DNA from: an uncultured Prevotella sp.
GTDB taxonomy: Bacteria; Bacteroidota; Bacteroidia; Bacteroidales; Bacteroidaceae
Assembly: GCA_934196725.1 (NCBI GenBank)
Contig: CAKPWR010000045.1
Span: 1-21,567, forward strand
DNA length: 21,567 nt
Reading direction: 5' to 3'
Shown here: positions 6,502 to 13,558 of the stretch, piece by piece
How the letters are laid out: every line of letters starts with the position of its first letter
Position numbering within the stretch: the stretch's first letter is position 1
Notes under the pieces: model-generated
What the model saw: the letters and a program-made list of their open reading frames with translations, nothing else
The model's database searches: none
Told to the model about the DNA's origin: nothing
Translations under genes and position numbers: made by a program

Positions 6502-6533
6502 TTTGGTATTTTGGAAACTTCTGTGTATTTTTG
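6502..6533 (+). promoter_or_regulatory. Promoter of the small-gene cluster 6564-7392
   Basis: TTTG (6502-6505), exactly 20 nt, TATTTTTG (6526-6533): full consensus. ATG of the first small gene is 30 nt downstream. Confidence 0.75.
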
Positions 6534-6563
6534 CACAAGATAAATATTTAAAACAGATAGTCT

Positions 6564-6743
6564 ATGGAACCAAAATTAGGAGATATGATGAAGGTAAATC
6601 CTTCTTTGACAGGTTTGACAGACTGGATTGAGGGCCAGGTTATTGATGTAGAGCACAATCCTTTTATGGGATTGGTTATTTCCATCAAGGATAATTTGGG
6701 CAGAATATTCTTTGGACAGTCTAAATATTTTAAGATAGCGTAA
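6564..6743 (+). CDS. 59-residue protein of unknown function
   Basis: Starts MEPKLGDMMKVNPSLTGLTD and ends in GRIFFGQSKYFKIA. The pattern of short strands (WIEGQVIDVE, MGLVISIKDN, GRIFFGQSKYF) with turn-forming HNP and DNLG suggests a small SH3-like or KOW-like beta barrel; this is a fold guess, not a family match. It sits 30 nt behind a consensus promoter and is followed by two more small genes on the same strand. Codon use and length look like a real gene rather than chance. Confidence 0.65.
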   Translation: MEPKLGDMMKVNPSLTGLTDWIEGQVIDVEHNPFMGLVISIKDNLGRIFFGQSKYFKIA

Positions 6744-6799
6744 TGGTTGCATTATCGATGTAACAAATAAAAAATAAGTAAACAAGAAAGGAGTAAATT

Positions 6800-6937
6800 A
6801 TGAAGGAAAAGAAATTAAAAGTATTCGCTCTTCCTATTGAGGAGTTTGAAAAGAAATATCCTGTCAGCTATTCGATAGTAGTACCAGGAATTCCTGAGGG
6901 ACATGTGGCAAAGGTGGTTTCTGTACGCCCTTGCTAG
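6800..6937 (+). CDS. 45-residue protein of unknown function
   Basis: Reads MKEKKLKVFALPIEEFEKKY, then PVSYSIVVPGIPEGHVAKVV and SVRPC. A clear GGAG ribosome-binding site lies 6 nt before the ATG (AAAGGAGTAAATT), stronger than usual in this phylum and supporting the start. It lies between the 59-residue gene and the broken aspartic protease, 21 nt before the latter, so the three form a likely operon. Function unknown. Confidence 0.6.
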   Translation: MKEKKLKVFALPIEEFEKKYPVSYSIVVPGIPEGHVAKVVSVRPC

Positions 6938-6958
6938 ACTTTTATAATCGCTGTAGAT

Positions 6959-7392
6959 ATGCAAAAGATTAGTAAGAAGCATCCATGTAGAGTAAATACA
7001 ATCCAAACAGATTGCGTTATTACTCCTTTTTTTGAAAGAAAGAAGGGGGTATTGGTATCAGGATGTGAGGTAGAATCTACTGTTTGGGATACTGGAGCTA
7101 CCAATACGATTATTTCGTCAGCCGTAATTGATGCTTTGGACTAAAACCTGTTCGACAAACACAAATCGAGGGTGTCGGAGGATGCATGGACTCATCTGTT
7201 TACAAAATAAACATTTATGTAGATGGATGTTTGGAATTCACAGGTATTGAAGCATTGTCTGGTGACATCGGGGATTATGATGTTATCATAGGAATGGACA
7301 TTATAACTTTAGGTGATTTTGTTATTACAAACAAAGATGATCAAACTTGGTTTGCTTTTCGTTATCCTTCTAGTGAGCATATCGAGTTTTAA
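6959..7392 (+). pseudogene. Frameshifted retropepsin-like aspartic protease
   Basis: The first frame (6959-7144) ends with VWDTGATNTIISSAVIDALD: DTGA is the catalytic motif of retropepsin-like proteases, followed by the usual hydrophobic T/S-I-I-S. The second frame, one base back, continues GLKPVRQTQIEGVGGCMDSS and reaches DVIIGMDIITLGDFVITN, where the I-I-G-M-D-I-I-x-x-G-D element is the family's second conserved block. Joined, the two make a protein of about 144 residues, the normal single-domain size. A single G lost in TTGGGACTAAA, now TTGGACTAAA (about 7137-7140), explains the break. No slippery heptamer is present. Bacterial members are thought to cleave unknown cellular proteins. Confidence 0.75.
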
Positions 7393-7409
7393 AATGATAC
7401 AACGAAGAC

Positions 7410-7456
7410 TCCCTGTTGCAGATACTACTTGACAAGTGTCAGCAACAGGGAATTTT
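7410..7456 (+). terminator. Terminator after the protease pseudogene
   Basis: Arms TCCCTGTTGC (7410-7419) and GCAACAGGGA (7442-7451) form a 10-bp stem with a 22-nt loop, followed by ATTTTCG. It closes the small-gene cluster. Confidence 0.6.
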
Positions 7457-7459
7457 CGT

Positions 7460-7570
7460 TTACTCCTCGTCCTTATTCAGCTCATCGCCCATACGATACT
7501 TAATGTCGTAGTTGATAATGAAGTCGAGCTCTTCTTCTGTAAAGCCGTAATGCTTGGCGAGAAGTAAGGA
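7460..7570 (-). pseudogene. C-terminal scrap of an Eco57I-type restriction-methylase
   Basis: The minus strand reads AKHYGFTEEELDFIINYDIK, then YRMGDELNKDEE and TAA, in about 36 codons with stops upstream. HYGFTEEELDFIINYDIKYRMG is typical of the extreme C-terminus of Eco57I/type IIG-like methylase-restriction proteins in Bacteroidota, as I recall the family. Nothing of the catalytic part is present in the window, so this is a deletion remnant. The following 7571-7750 holds no gene that I can see, only a small AAGAC-ATAC-GTCTT hairpin (about 7619-7632). Confidence 0.5.
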
Positions 7571-7753
7571 TTATATGTATATTTTGTCTATTTCTTTAGA
7601 AAGATAGATTGTTTGCGTCAAGACATACGTCTTAACTCCTTTAACTTCCTGATATGCGAAAGCTCAGTAGTTAATTGTTTGCTGCTGAAAGTTTATAGTT
7701 TACTGTTGATTTTTGGGTAATTGGCTGATAATTTGCAGATTTATTCTGATTTT

Positions 7754-7785
7754 CTTGGTGGTTTCGAAGAATATGTATAATTTTG
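7754..7785 (+). promoter_or_regulatory. Probable promoter of the 7817 gene
   Basis: TAATTTTG (7778-7785) matches the -7 box. CTTG (7754-7757) at 20 nt is a weak -33 box. ATG of the next gene is 31 nt downstream. Confidence 0.5.
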
Positions 7786-7816
7786 CGACATTATTAAACG
7801 TTTAAAATGAAAGGTT

Positions 7817-8011
7817 ATGGCTTTAGAGATAAGAAGTATTCCTGTTTTGACAGGTGAGACAGCAGAACGCTTTGTTCGTGAGGCAGAGGAGAACGAGCGC
7901 AATCCGCAAAGAAAGGCTTTGCGAATGTCATTTGCTGATGTGGAGAAAATATTGGTTCGTTCAACTGCTAATTTGAAAGCACATGGAGGAAAGAGTCCTT
8001 TTGCAAAGTAA
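7817..8011 (+). CDS. Small antitoxin-like protein
   Basis: 64 residues: MALEIRSIPVLTGETAERFV, then a charged helical part (REAEENERNPQRKALRMSFA) and DVEKILVRSTANLKAHGGKS. The M-A-L/I-E-I/V-x-P-V-L-x-G-x-x-A-x-x-F start followed by a charged helix resembles the small first gene of two-gene toxin-antitoxin units in Bacteroidota and cyanobacteria. This is resemblance only. It overlaps the next open frame by 29 bases, a common arrangement in such units, and has its own promoter box. Confidence 0.5.
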   Translation: MALEIRSIPVLTGETAERFVREAEENERNPQRKALRMSFADVEKILVRSTANLKAHGGKSPFAK

Positions 8012-8195
8012 TTGCTCGCTTTATCGTTTTACGACAAAAGAATGTACAGATGGGGCATGTATGGTTCAAGAAGAGTCCTGCATAACCAAAGAAGAAATAC
8101 TCTCAGGTTTCGACAATGCCCTCCATGAGCTGAAGTCCTATCGTGAAGGAAAGCTAGAACTTAAACCATTGGAGGACGTGTTGAATGAGTTGTAA
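7983..8195 (+). CDS. Antitoxin-like C-terminal frame, start uncertain
   Basis: 70 residues from 7983, or 45 from an internal ATG at 8061 (MVQEESCITKEEILSGFDNA). The end LKSYREGKLELKPLEDVLNEL resembles the C-terminal helix and L-N-E-L end of several antitoxins that bind RelE-like toxins. The N-terminal part (LLQSNCSLYRFTTKEC) does not fit that pattern, so it may be a fusion of remnants. Its stop overlaps the ATG of a 26-codon frame by 11 nt. Confidence 0.4.
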   Translation: MEERVLLQSNCSLYRFTTKECTDGACMVQEESCITKEEILSGFDNALHELKSYREGKLELKPLEDVLNEL

Positions 8196-8265
8196 GATAT
8201 TCTTCTGGTATAATGGAGCTGATATTGCTCCGGAATATCTCTATGATAACGGGGTTATCGCTTAA
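8185..8265 (+). CDS. 26-residue open frame, possible truncated partner
   Basis: Reads MSCKIFFWYNGADIAPEYLY, then DNGVIA and a stop. The start overlaps the end of the antitoxin-like frame, as a coupled toxin gene would, but the frame ends early. It is either the stub of a lost toxin gene or chance. Weak evidence. Confidence 0.25.
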   Translation: MSCKIFFWYNGADIAPEYLYDNGVIA

Positions 8266-8327
8266 TGGATTTCTTTCGCAGGTGAGAACTTTTAATATTC
8301 AAGAAATTAGACTGTGATATCGAATCA

Positions 8328-8409
8328 GAAACAAGCTCTTTTGAGGTTGGTTTAAGCCTTACGTAACGTTTATTTCGGGCTTAAACCAACTCCAAAAGAG
8401 GCTTGTTTC
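8328..8409. repeat. Long imperfect inverted repeat closing the replication operon
   Basis: Arms 8328-8358 and 8378-8409 pair over about 31 bp with few mismatches (GAAACAAGC...GGTTGGTTTAAGCC), around a loop of about 19 nt. It sits 38 nt beyond the stop of the last minus-strand replication-operon gene (8447) and just after the plus-strand small ORFs, so it may serve as a two-way terminator. No clear T-run. Confidence 0.7.
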
Positions 8410-8446
8410 AATTGGTAGGGGGATGTTTTTGAGGGGCAAAAGAGGC

Positions 8447-8830
8447 CTATTTCCGATGAAGGAGCTTCTCGATGATGTGGCAGTTGAGCTGCTTGCCGAT
8501 GAACTGCATGTAGTAGTGCGTGATGCTGTCGGGCTGGATGTCGCGGCGGCGCTCCATGTTGCGAAGCTTGCTCAGCTGGGTGGAGGGATGGTTCGGGGGC
8601 TTCGTGCCGATATGGGTGAAGAAGTCACGGTACAGGCGGGTGAGCGGGATGTCGCGCTGCCATTCATCCACCGGACGGTCCTGGTTGGCATTATACACCA
8701 GTTCTATCAGCCAGCGCTGAGGACAGCGCCAGGTATATTGAGCAGGACTCTGACTCATCAGCCAGTGATAATCATCTACCAGCTGCTGATGGGCCTGCGA
8801 TTTCAGATTGCGATATTCTTCGTTCGTCAT
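8447..8830 (-). CDS. Uncharacterised protein of the replication operon
   Basis: 127 residues from the ATG at 8830 (MTNEEYRNLKSQAHQQLVDD). A GTG at 8863 in the same frame would overlap the primase-helicase gene; the ATG, 20 nt after that gene's stop, looks more natural. The protein is charged and mainly helical, rich in Trp, Tyr and His (DDYHWLMSQSPAQYTWRCPQ), with no signal peptide and no motif I recognise. Position as last gene of the operon suggests a role in element DNA metabolism or its control; this is inference only. Confidence 0.6.
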   Translation of the reverse strand: MTNEEYRNLKSQAHQQLVDDYHWLMSQSPAQYTWRCPQRWLIELVYNANQDRPVDEWQRDIPLTRLYRDFFTHIGTKPPNHPSTQLSKLRNMERRRDIQPDSITHYYMQFIGKQLNCHIIEKLLHRK

Positions 8831-8850
8831 AATTCCATGTGTTTTAAAAG

Positions 8851-11145
8851 TTATACCGCCCACGGCGCCACATCCTTCGGCAATATCTTGTGCTGGAGGC
8901 TTTCGGCGATGCAGTCTTCCTCCGATTCGCGCTCGTCATACCTGCCGCACGGCTGGCGCACATACAGCACCTTGCCCGGCTGGCAGAACTCCTGGTCTCT
9001 CACCTTCAGCATCTCCACAATGCTGTATACCTTGCCCTCTTCCGGCTTGTTCATGCGCCTTACCGTGAACAGGAAATCGGCGAGGTTCGCCCACTGCGCA
9101 CTGCCCGCAATGGAATAGATGTCGAGCGGAGGAAACGACTCATGACCGTCCTTGTACTGGATTCTCGGGTGAGCCACCACTATCGTCCATACCCGACGGG
9201 CACGGCTCCATGCCTGCAACTTCGTCAGCATCAGCCTCACCTTCTCCGTCTCCGTGGCACGGCTGCCACCCTCCGTCATGTCGATGAATACGTACGGGTC
9301 TATCACCAGAAAGTCGAGGCCGTGCTTGCGCATGTCGCGCTCAGCCATCGCTATGATGTAGGCGCTGTCGGGCAGGCGCGTCTTCGTGTCGAAATCCACC
9401 ATGTGCTCCGTCATGTAGTTGATAATCTGACAGTTCACTGCCCTGGCTTCGCTCTCGTCCACGGTGTGGTCCATGCTGGCGGTGTCTTCCACTCCCAGTG
9501 CCACCCTCGCAATCTCCCTGACGTGCTTCGCCTTGATAGGCTTTTCGAAGGAGAAGAACGCCACGCGCTTCTGTCGCTGGAACATCAGATGAGCCATCAT
9601 GCAGTTCAGGAAATCCGTCTTTCCCGAGTTCGGGATGCCCGTCAGGATGATGAGTCCGCCGTCGGAAGTGGGGTGGAAGATGCGGTCGGTCAGCATGCCC
9701 ATGCCCACGTCATATCCCTTGTCATAGTTGCCCATCATCACTTCCAGGATGTCGGGTTCGTGCTGGTGCAGGTCGTAGATGTCCTGCGCCGCCACGTCTT
9801 CCGCCTCCTGGATGATGCGCCTCACCTCGCTGGCTCCGAAGTCGGCATAAACGTCGCTGATGTCCTTGCGGTTGCCTGAGAGGTGCACCACCTTGGCGCG
9901 TACGGTATAGGCATTGAGCAGCGCCTTCACCATGCTTCTGCCGGGTCGGTCGGTATCTCCGCAGATGATGATTTCCTCCACCTGGGCTATCCATTCCTCG
10001 AACGCCTCGTGGCTCTCGGCAATGTTGGTCTGCGCCCCGTTGGCGATGCTCAGCACGTAGGGGAATCCGCAGCTCATCAGCGTCAGGCGGTCCTTCTCGC
10101 CCTCGGTGATAATGAGCTGTCGGATAGGCTCGGCGTTGGGACGGATGGGGTTGATGCTGTCGATGCCGTAGGGGGCGCAGGGCTTGGTGGGCGACTCCTG
10201 TGCGAAGTCCTTGGACCATTCTCCGGTGATGGGGTTGAGGACGACGGAGCGGAACTTCACGTTGATGATCTTGCCGTCCAGATAGTTGCAGAAGGCGATG
10301 GCGGGTACGGGGATGATGCCGTGGGGGTCCTCGCTCTTCCCGTCTTCTGCCTTCTTGTTCATGTAGGCGCACATCACTCCCGTGCGCTTCATCACTTCGG
10401 GGTCCAGTTTCATCGCCTTTACGTAGCTTTTCACCTGGTTCTGCAGGACCTCGATCTCGTTGGGAGAGAGCAGTGGGCGTGCCTTGGGACAGGTTACGGC
10501 GAGCTTAGGCGAGTGGAAATGTTCCAGGAACTGCTGGCGTTCCTCGTCGCTGTCGAAGGGGTAGAGGGGGTAGAGCCATGAGCGCACCTCCTCGTTTATC
10601 TCCTTGTAGTCGCTGGAAACCATGGGCACGTAGTTCTTGTCTTTCTGCTGGTTGGCTTTCTGCGTGCTGGCTCTGGCGTAGTAGGCTCCGTCGATGCGTG
10701 AAGATTCCGGATGGTTGAGTGTTTTCATCTCCTCGAGGATGCCGCCGTTGTTGCATATCCAGCAGTGGAAGAATCCGTTGCTTCTCTTCACGAAGCAGCG
10801 GTGGCTGCCGCATTTGGGGCAGGTAACCTGCACGTCGAGTCCGCCCTTGGTGATGAGTTGGATGGCGTCGGTTGTGATGGCCTGCAGGTCTTTCAGGGTT
10901 ACGGGTTGCTGGTTCTCGGTGGGCAGTTGTTGCTCTTCGGAATTTCCGGAGTTCTCTGAGTTTCCTGTGTTGATGAAACCGTTTGTGGCATTGTCATCAT
11001 CGGAAGCTTTTAGAGCGTTTCCGTTGTGTTGCAGTTCATACTTGAGATAGAGTTCTCTTTTCTCTTCAGAAATCATTTCCAGGATTTCGGGGAAGTCGGT
11101 AGCGTAATATCGTGGCTTCTCATTGTGAAAATCTTCTTGTTTCAT
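8851..11145 (-). CDS. T7-like primase-helicase (zinc ribbon, TOPRIM, DnaB-type ATPase)
   Basis: 764 residues. Domains in order: acidic and Asn-rich N-terminus (to about 80); zinc ribbon CPKCGSHRC...HCWICNNGG (C109, C112, C128, C131); TOPRIM domain with LIITEGEKDR (E348) and IICGDTDRPGRS (D397, D399); DnaB/RecA-type ATPase with Walker A GIPNSGKT (503-510), Walker B FLVIDPY (D616) and VVAHPR (H659). This is the layout of phage T7 gp4 and related primase-helicases, which lay down RNA primers and unwind DNA at the fork. Chromosomal DnaG and DnaB are separate proteins, so this points to a phage- or plasmid-type replicon. It lies between the 369-residue protein (113 bp gap) and the small unknown, all on one strand. 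Confidence 0.88.
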   Translation of the reverse strand: MKQEDFHNEKPRYYATDFPEILEMISEEKRELYLKYELQHNGNALKASDDDNATNGFINTGNSENSGNSEEQQLPTENQQPVTLKDLQAITTDAIQLITKGGLDVQVTCPKCGSHRCFVKRSNGFFHCWICNNGGILEEMKTLNHPESSRIDGAYYARASTQKANQQKDKNYVPMVSSDYKEINEEVRSWLYPLYPFDSDEERQQFLEHFHSPKLAVTCPKARPLLSPNEIEVLQNQVKSYVKAMKLDPEVMKRTGVMCAYMNKKAEDGKSEDPHGIIPVPAIAFCNYLDGKIINVKFRSVVLNPITGEWSKDFAQESPTKPCAPYGIDSINPIRPNAEPIRQLIITEGEKDRLTLMSCGFPYVLSIANGAQTNIAESHEAFEEWIAQVEEIIICGDTDRPGRSMVKALLNAYTVRAKVVHLSGNRKDISDVYADFGASEVRRIIQEAEDVAAQDIYDLHQHEPDILEVMMGNYDKGYDVGMGMLTDRIFHPTSDGGLIILTGIPNSGKTDFLNCMMAHLMFQRQKRVAFFSFEKPIKAKHVREIARVALGVEDTASMDHTVDESEARAVNCQIINYMTEHMVDFDTKTRLPDSAYIIAMAERDMRKHGLDFLVIDPYVFIDMTEGGSRATETEKVRLMLTKLQAWSRARRVWTIVVAHPRIQYKDGHESFPPLDIYSIAGSAQWANLADFLFTVRRMNKPEEGKVYSIVEMLKVRDQEFCQPGKVLYVRQPCGRYDERESEEDCIAESLQHKILPKDVAPWAV

Positions 11146-11258
11146 AGATTGATGTTGATTTTATGTTTAATGATTGTTGTTTTGGATATTATGTTTATTC
11201 TGATATGATGGAATGAAACGTTTGGTGCATGAAGGGCAAAAGCTTTAAAACCATCCCT

Positions 11259-12368
11259 TTACTGGTTCCACTTCTTGGCAAACTTGTTCCATGCGGCTGA
11301 ATCCGAAGGTCTTGGCGGTGCCTCATTCGGAATGCGTATCTGCTTGATGGTTCCGTCTTTGTTCCTGACGTCGTAGAATCTCTGTTCCGTCGCCTTGTCC
11401 TGGTATTCGTAGGCGGAGATAGGGCGGTTCTGTCGAAGCATCTCGGCAGCGTGCTGCATGAGGTAGAGACGGGTATCGCTGACGGCAGCCGAAATCTTCT
11501 TCTGCATGAAATCCAGCTTTAGGAGGTTCTTGATCCAGCAGCTCTGCCCCAGCAGCGTAGGAATCTTCATCATTCTTTCGCTGTGCTCCAGCAGGTAAGG
11601 GTAGAGGTAGGCGTTGAAGAACTGACGGGTAGCCAAGGTTGCAGGGCATGCCGCCTTCTTGTCGATGTAGAGTTCCGGCATCAGCTTCAGCGTAGTTTCG
11701 TTGACGGTTTCCACGATGTTGGTGTAGGCGTCCTGATCGGTAGCGATGTATTTGATGAGCGACTTGGCTGCGGCTTCGATTCGTGCTTTCTGTTCGGGCG
11801 AAAATTGATTACCCGGATTTCCATTTTGTGCAAAACGGTTTCGGCTAACATTATTGCTATTATTCTTTTTAATATTTTTCTTAATATATATATTATTATA
11901 ATTATAATAGCCGACGCCGTTTTGCATGTTTTCGTTCGAATTTTCGTCCGAAATCTGCTCGTTTTCCACCTCATTTTCCTTCGCCACATGCCAGATAGGA
12001 GAGTAGAAAGCCATAAGATTCTGCTCGGTATGATAGCACCTTTTGTTCTTCCAGATGAAGCCGAATCCCGTACTTTTCAGTATAGCCTCGATAAAGCTGT
12101 GACGGCTATGGAAGTTCATTCCCTTAGCTATCTGACCGAACATGTTTCGGTCGTACACTTTGTCGAGATTCATCCACGCCGGTTCCCCGAAGTAGAGCAG
12201 CAGGATCTTGCGGATATTGGAATCCGTAAGTCCATTCGTATGCCATGTTGCCATCAATCTGCGTATCAGTTTGATGTCAACTGTAGTAGTGAGCGGCTTG
12301 ATAGTGAAGTCGTTCCCGGCACTGTATCCCGTGCCTCCGGAATTGTCATTTGTTTCTGTTGTCATCAT
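11259..12368 (-). CDS. Replication-associated protein of unknown family
   Basis: 369 residues. An N-terminal segment (about 30-130: IKLIRRLMATWHTNGLTDSN, then YFGEPAWMNLDKVYDRNMF) looks helical and may include a winged-helix-like fold. A central low-complexity Asn/Lys/Tyr-rich linker (about 150-185, with GVGYYNYNNIYIKKN) matches an A+T-rich DNA patch at about 11825-11925. The C-terminal half (about 190-369) is helical and ends PPRPSDSAAWNKFAKKWNQ. N-domain, linker, C-domain is a usual layout for phage replication initiators and helicase loaders, and the gene lies just upstream of the primase-helicase, which supports that role as inference. Family not recognised. Confidence 0.65.
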   Translation of the reverse strand: MMTTETNDNSGGTGYSAGNDFTIKPLTTTVDIKLIRRLMATWHTNGLTDSNIRKILLLYFGEPAWMNLDKVYDRNMFGQIAKGMNFHSRHSFIEAILKSTGFGFIWKNKRCYHTEQNLMAFYSPIWHVAKENEVENEQISDENSNENMQNGVGYYNYNNIYIKKNIKKNNSNNVSRNRFAQNGNPGNQFSPEQKARIEAAAKSLIKYIATDQDAYTNIVETVNETTLKLMPELYIDKKAACPATLATRQFFNAYLYPYLLEHSERMMKIPTLLGQSCWIKNLLKLDFMQKKISAAVSDTRLYLMQHAAEMLRQNRPISAYEYQDKATEQRFYDVRNKDGTIKQIRIPNEAPPRPSDSAAWNKFAKKWNQ

Positions 12369-12380
12369 AATTCAATTTAT

Positions 12381-12875
12381 TTATAAATTTGTATAAGATT
12401 GATAAAAATCATTACAGGCTTTCATCGCTTCGTCTATGTCCTTCAGATCTTCCACCAGATACTGTCCGAAGCTCCCGAATGCTGCGATAAACTCCGCTCT
12501 CAGCTGTTCCTGCTGGTCGGTATCATCTATTCTGCATACAGCATAAGGACAGGTTTTCTTCTTGGTCATATGCAGTAAAGCTTCATGCTTGTTCAAGTCT
12601 GGGATGAGCGTGATAATGGTGATAGCCAAACGTTTAGCCATGTTCTGATGAAGCACTTTGTCAGCATTACATTTCAGGATTTTTCCTATCTGCCCATTTC
12701 CCATTCCAGCCCTCTTTGTGATAGTGCCTTTGCAGATGTTGTTCAGTTTCAGAATCCTCAGTATAAACTGTATGATTCTATCCGTCTGTGCTCTTTCTGC
12801 CTTCCAGTCTATCATATTGACTGTTGATTTTTCTGCTTTTTGAGCATCAAAATTATTGAAAATATTTTCTGCCAT
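12381..12875 (-). CDS. Probable helix-turn-helix regulator, first gene of the replication operon
   Basis: 164 residues. A likely helix-turn-helix lies at about 50-70 (KGTITKRAGMGNGQIGKILK), where T-I-T-K-R-A-G-M-G-N-G-Q-I-G-K-I-L has the A/G turn and spacing of XRE-type DNA-binding domains. The rest is helical, with KKTCPYAVC in the middle and an acidic helix near the end. It precedes the 369-residue gene by 12 bp on the same strand. Upstream are a promoter and a 34-bp palindrome; the protein may bind that palindrome to control the operon, which is inference. It could instead be an origin-binding protein. Confidence 0.6.
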   Translation of the reverse strand: MAENIFNNFDAQKAEKSTVNMIDWKAERAQTDRIIQFILRILKLNNICKGTITKRAGMGNGQIGKILKCNADKVLHQNMAKRLAITIITLIPDLNKHEALLHMTKKKTCPYAVCRIDDTDQQEQLRAEFIAAFGSFGQYLVEDLKDIDEAMKACNDFYQSYTNL

Positions 12876-12918
12876 ATTCTTTTGTTAGTTGCTATTTTTT
12901 TTATCTTTTTATCTACTG

Positions 12919-12948
12919 CAAAGTAACAAAAAATAGCTGAACCGGCAA
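12919..12948 (-). promoter_or_regulatory. Probable promoter of the replication operon
   Basis: On the minus strand, TTG (12948-12946), 19 nt, TTACTTTG (12926-12919). The -7 box has one change from TAnnTTTG. ATG of the regulator gene is 44 nt downstream. Confidence 0.55.
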
Positions 12949-12954
12949 CGATTG

Positions 12955-12988
12955 TTTCCACTTCCTCCCCTAGGGGCGTAAGTGGAAA
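12955..12988. promoter_or_regulatory. 34-bp palindrome upstream of the replication promoter
   Basis: TTTCCACTT, then CCTCCCCTAGGGGCG, then a matching right arm TAAGTGGAAA. Of 17 symmetric base pairs only three do not match, and the centre is a perfect CCCCTAGGGG. It lies 6 bp upstream of the -33 box. Operator of the neighbouring regulator, or an origin or nick site, are both possible. Confidence 0.6.
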
Positions 12989-13116
12989 AAATAATTTTGA
13001 AGGATGGCTGGTTATTCCGAAAAGGTGATATTAGGACGAATACAACCTCTTCTCTTTGTCTTGCAACGCTCGACATAAACACGTCGATAGAACCCGTATT
13101 GATGATTGAATATTTT

Positions 13117-13205
13117 AAGTCCCACAGATTTCACAGATTTACACAGATTTTTTTTCTCGAACATCAGAATGAAATCTGTGTAAATCTGTGAAATCTGTGG
13201 GACTT
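13117..13205. repeat. 34-bp perfect inverted repeat
   Basis: Arms 13117-13150 and 13172-13205 are exact complements (AAGTCCCACAGATTTCACAG at the left end), with a 21-nt loop. Each arm contains three short CACAGATTT-like units. A single arm with one mismatch recurs at 17161-17194. The remaining bases of the 12989-13380 gap hold no gene that I can support. Confidence 0.9.
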
Positions 13206-13380
13206 TTGAATAATATCTCTGTGGGGTAGAGGTAAAGATGAGTCGCGATTATTATGCAATGGCAGGAACCATCGGACTGTATAGGACGACTGGCAAACTG
13301 TTAAGAAACCTCCATATATTCAGTGAAAGTTCAAAATCTATTTGATTTTTCAACATGTTTTGAAACTTTTTTCTGTTTTC

Positions 13381-13412
13381 CTTGCGTGTTTCAAAATAAA
13401 AACTTATCTTTG
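13381..13412 (+). promoter_or_regulatory. Promoter of the LRR surface-protein gene
   Basis: CTTG (13381-13384), 20 nt, TATCTTTG (13405-13412): good -7 box, near-consensus -33. The first in-frame ATG of the LRR frame is at 13463, ahead of the amber codon at 13514. Confidence 0.65.
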
Positions 13413-13558
13413 CGGTGGCGTTTTTAATAGAAAATAAAGAATAATACTCATTAATAAATTATATGATTATGATGGATTTTACTTTATCAAATTGTAAGGA
13501 CTTGGATGTTCGCTAGGGTACTTACGGCATCACGAAGCGTTTTGCCATCCTGCTGGTC

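Noticed and set aside
7130..7150. Programmed -1 ribosomal frameshift in the aspartic protease, as in retroviruses
   Set aside because: No X-XXY-YYZ slippery heptamer is present at the junction and no obvious following structure; a lost G explains it more simply.
9722..10372. Arg-rich minus-strand frame inside the primase-helicase gene
   Set aside because: Shadow frame of a gene with intact zinc, TOPRIM and Walker motifs.
12982..13191. 69-codon plus-strand frame after the palindrome
   Set aside because: Nearly half of it lies in the 34-bp inverted repeat, and it has no promoter or family resemblance.
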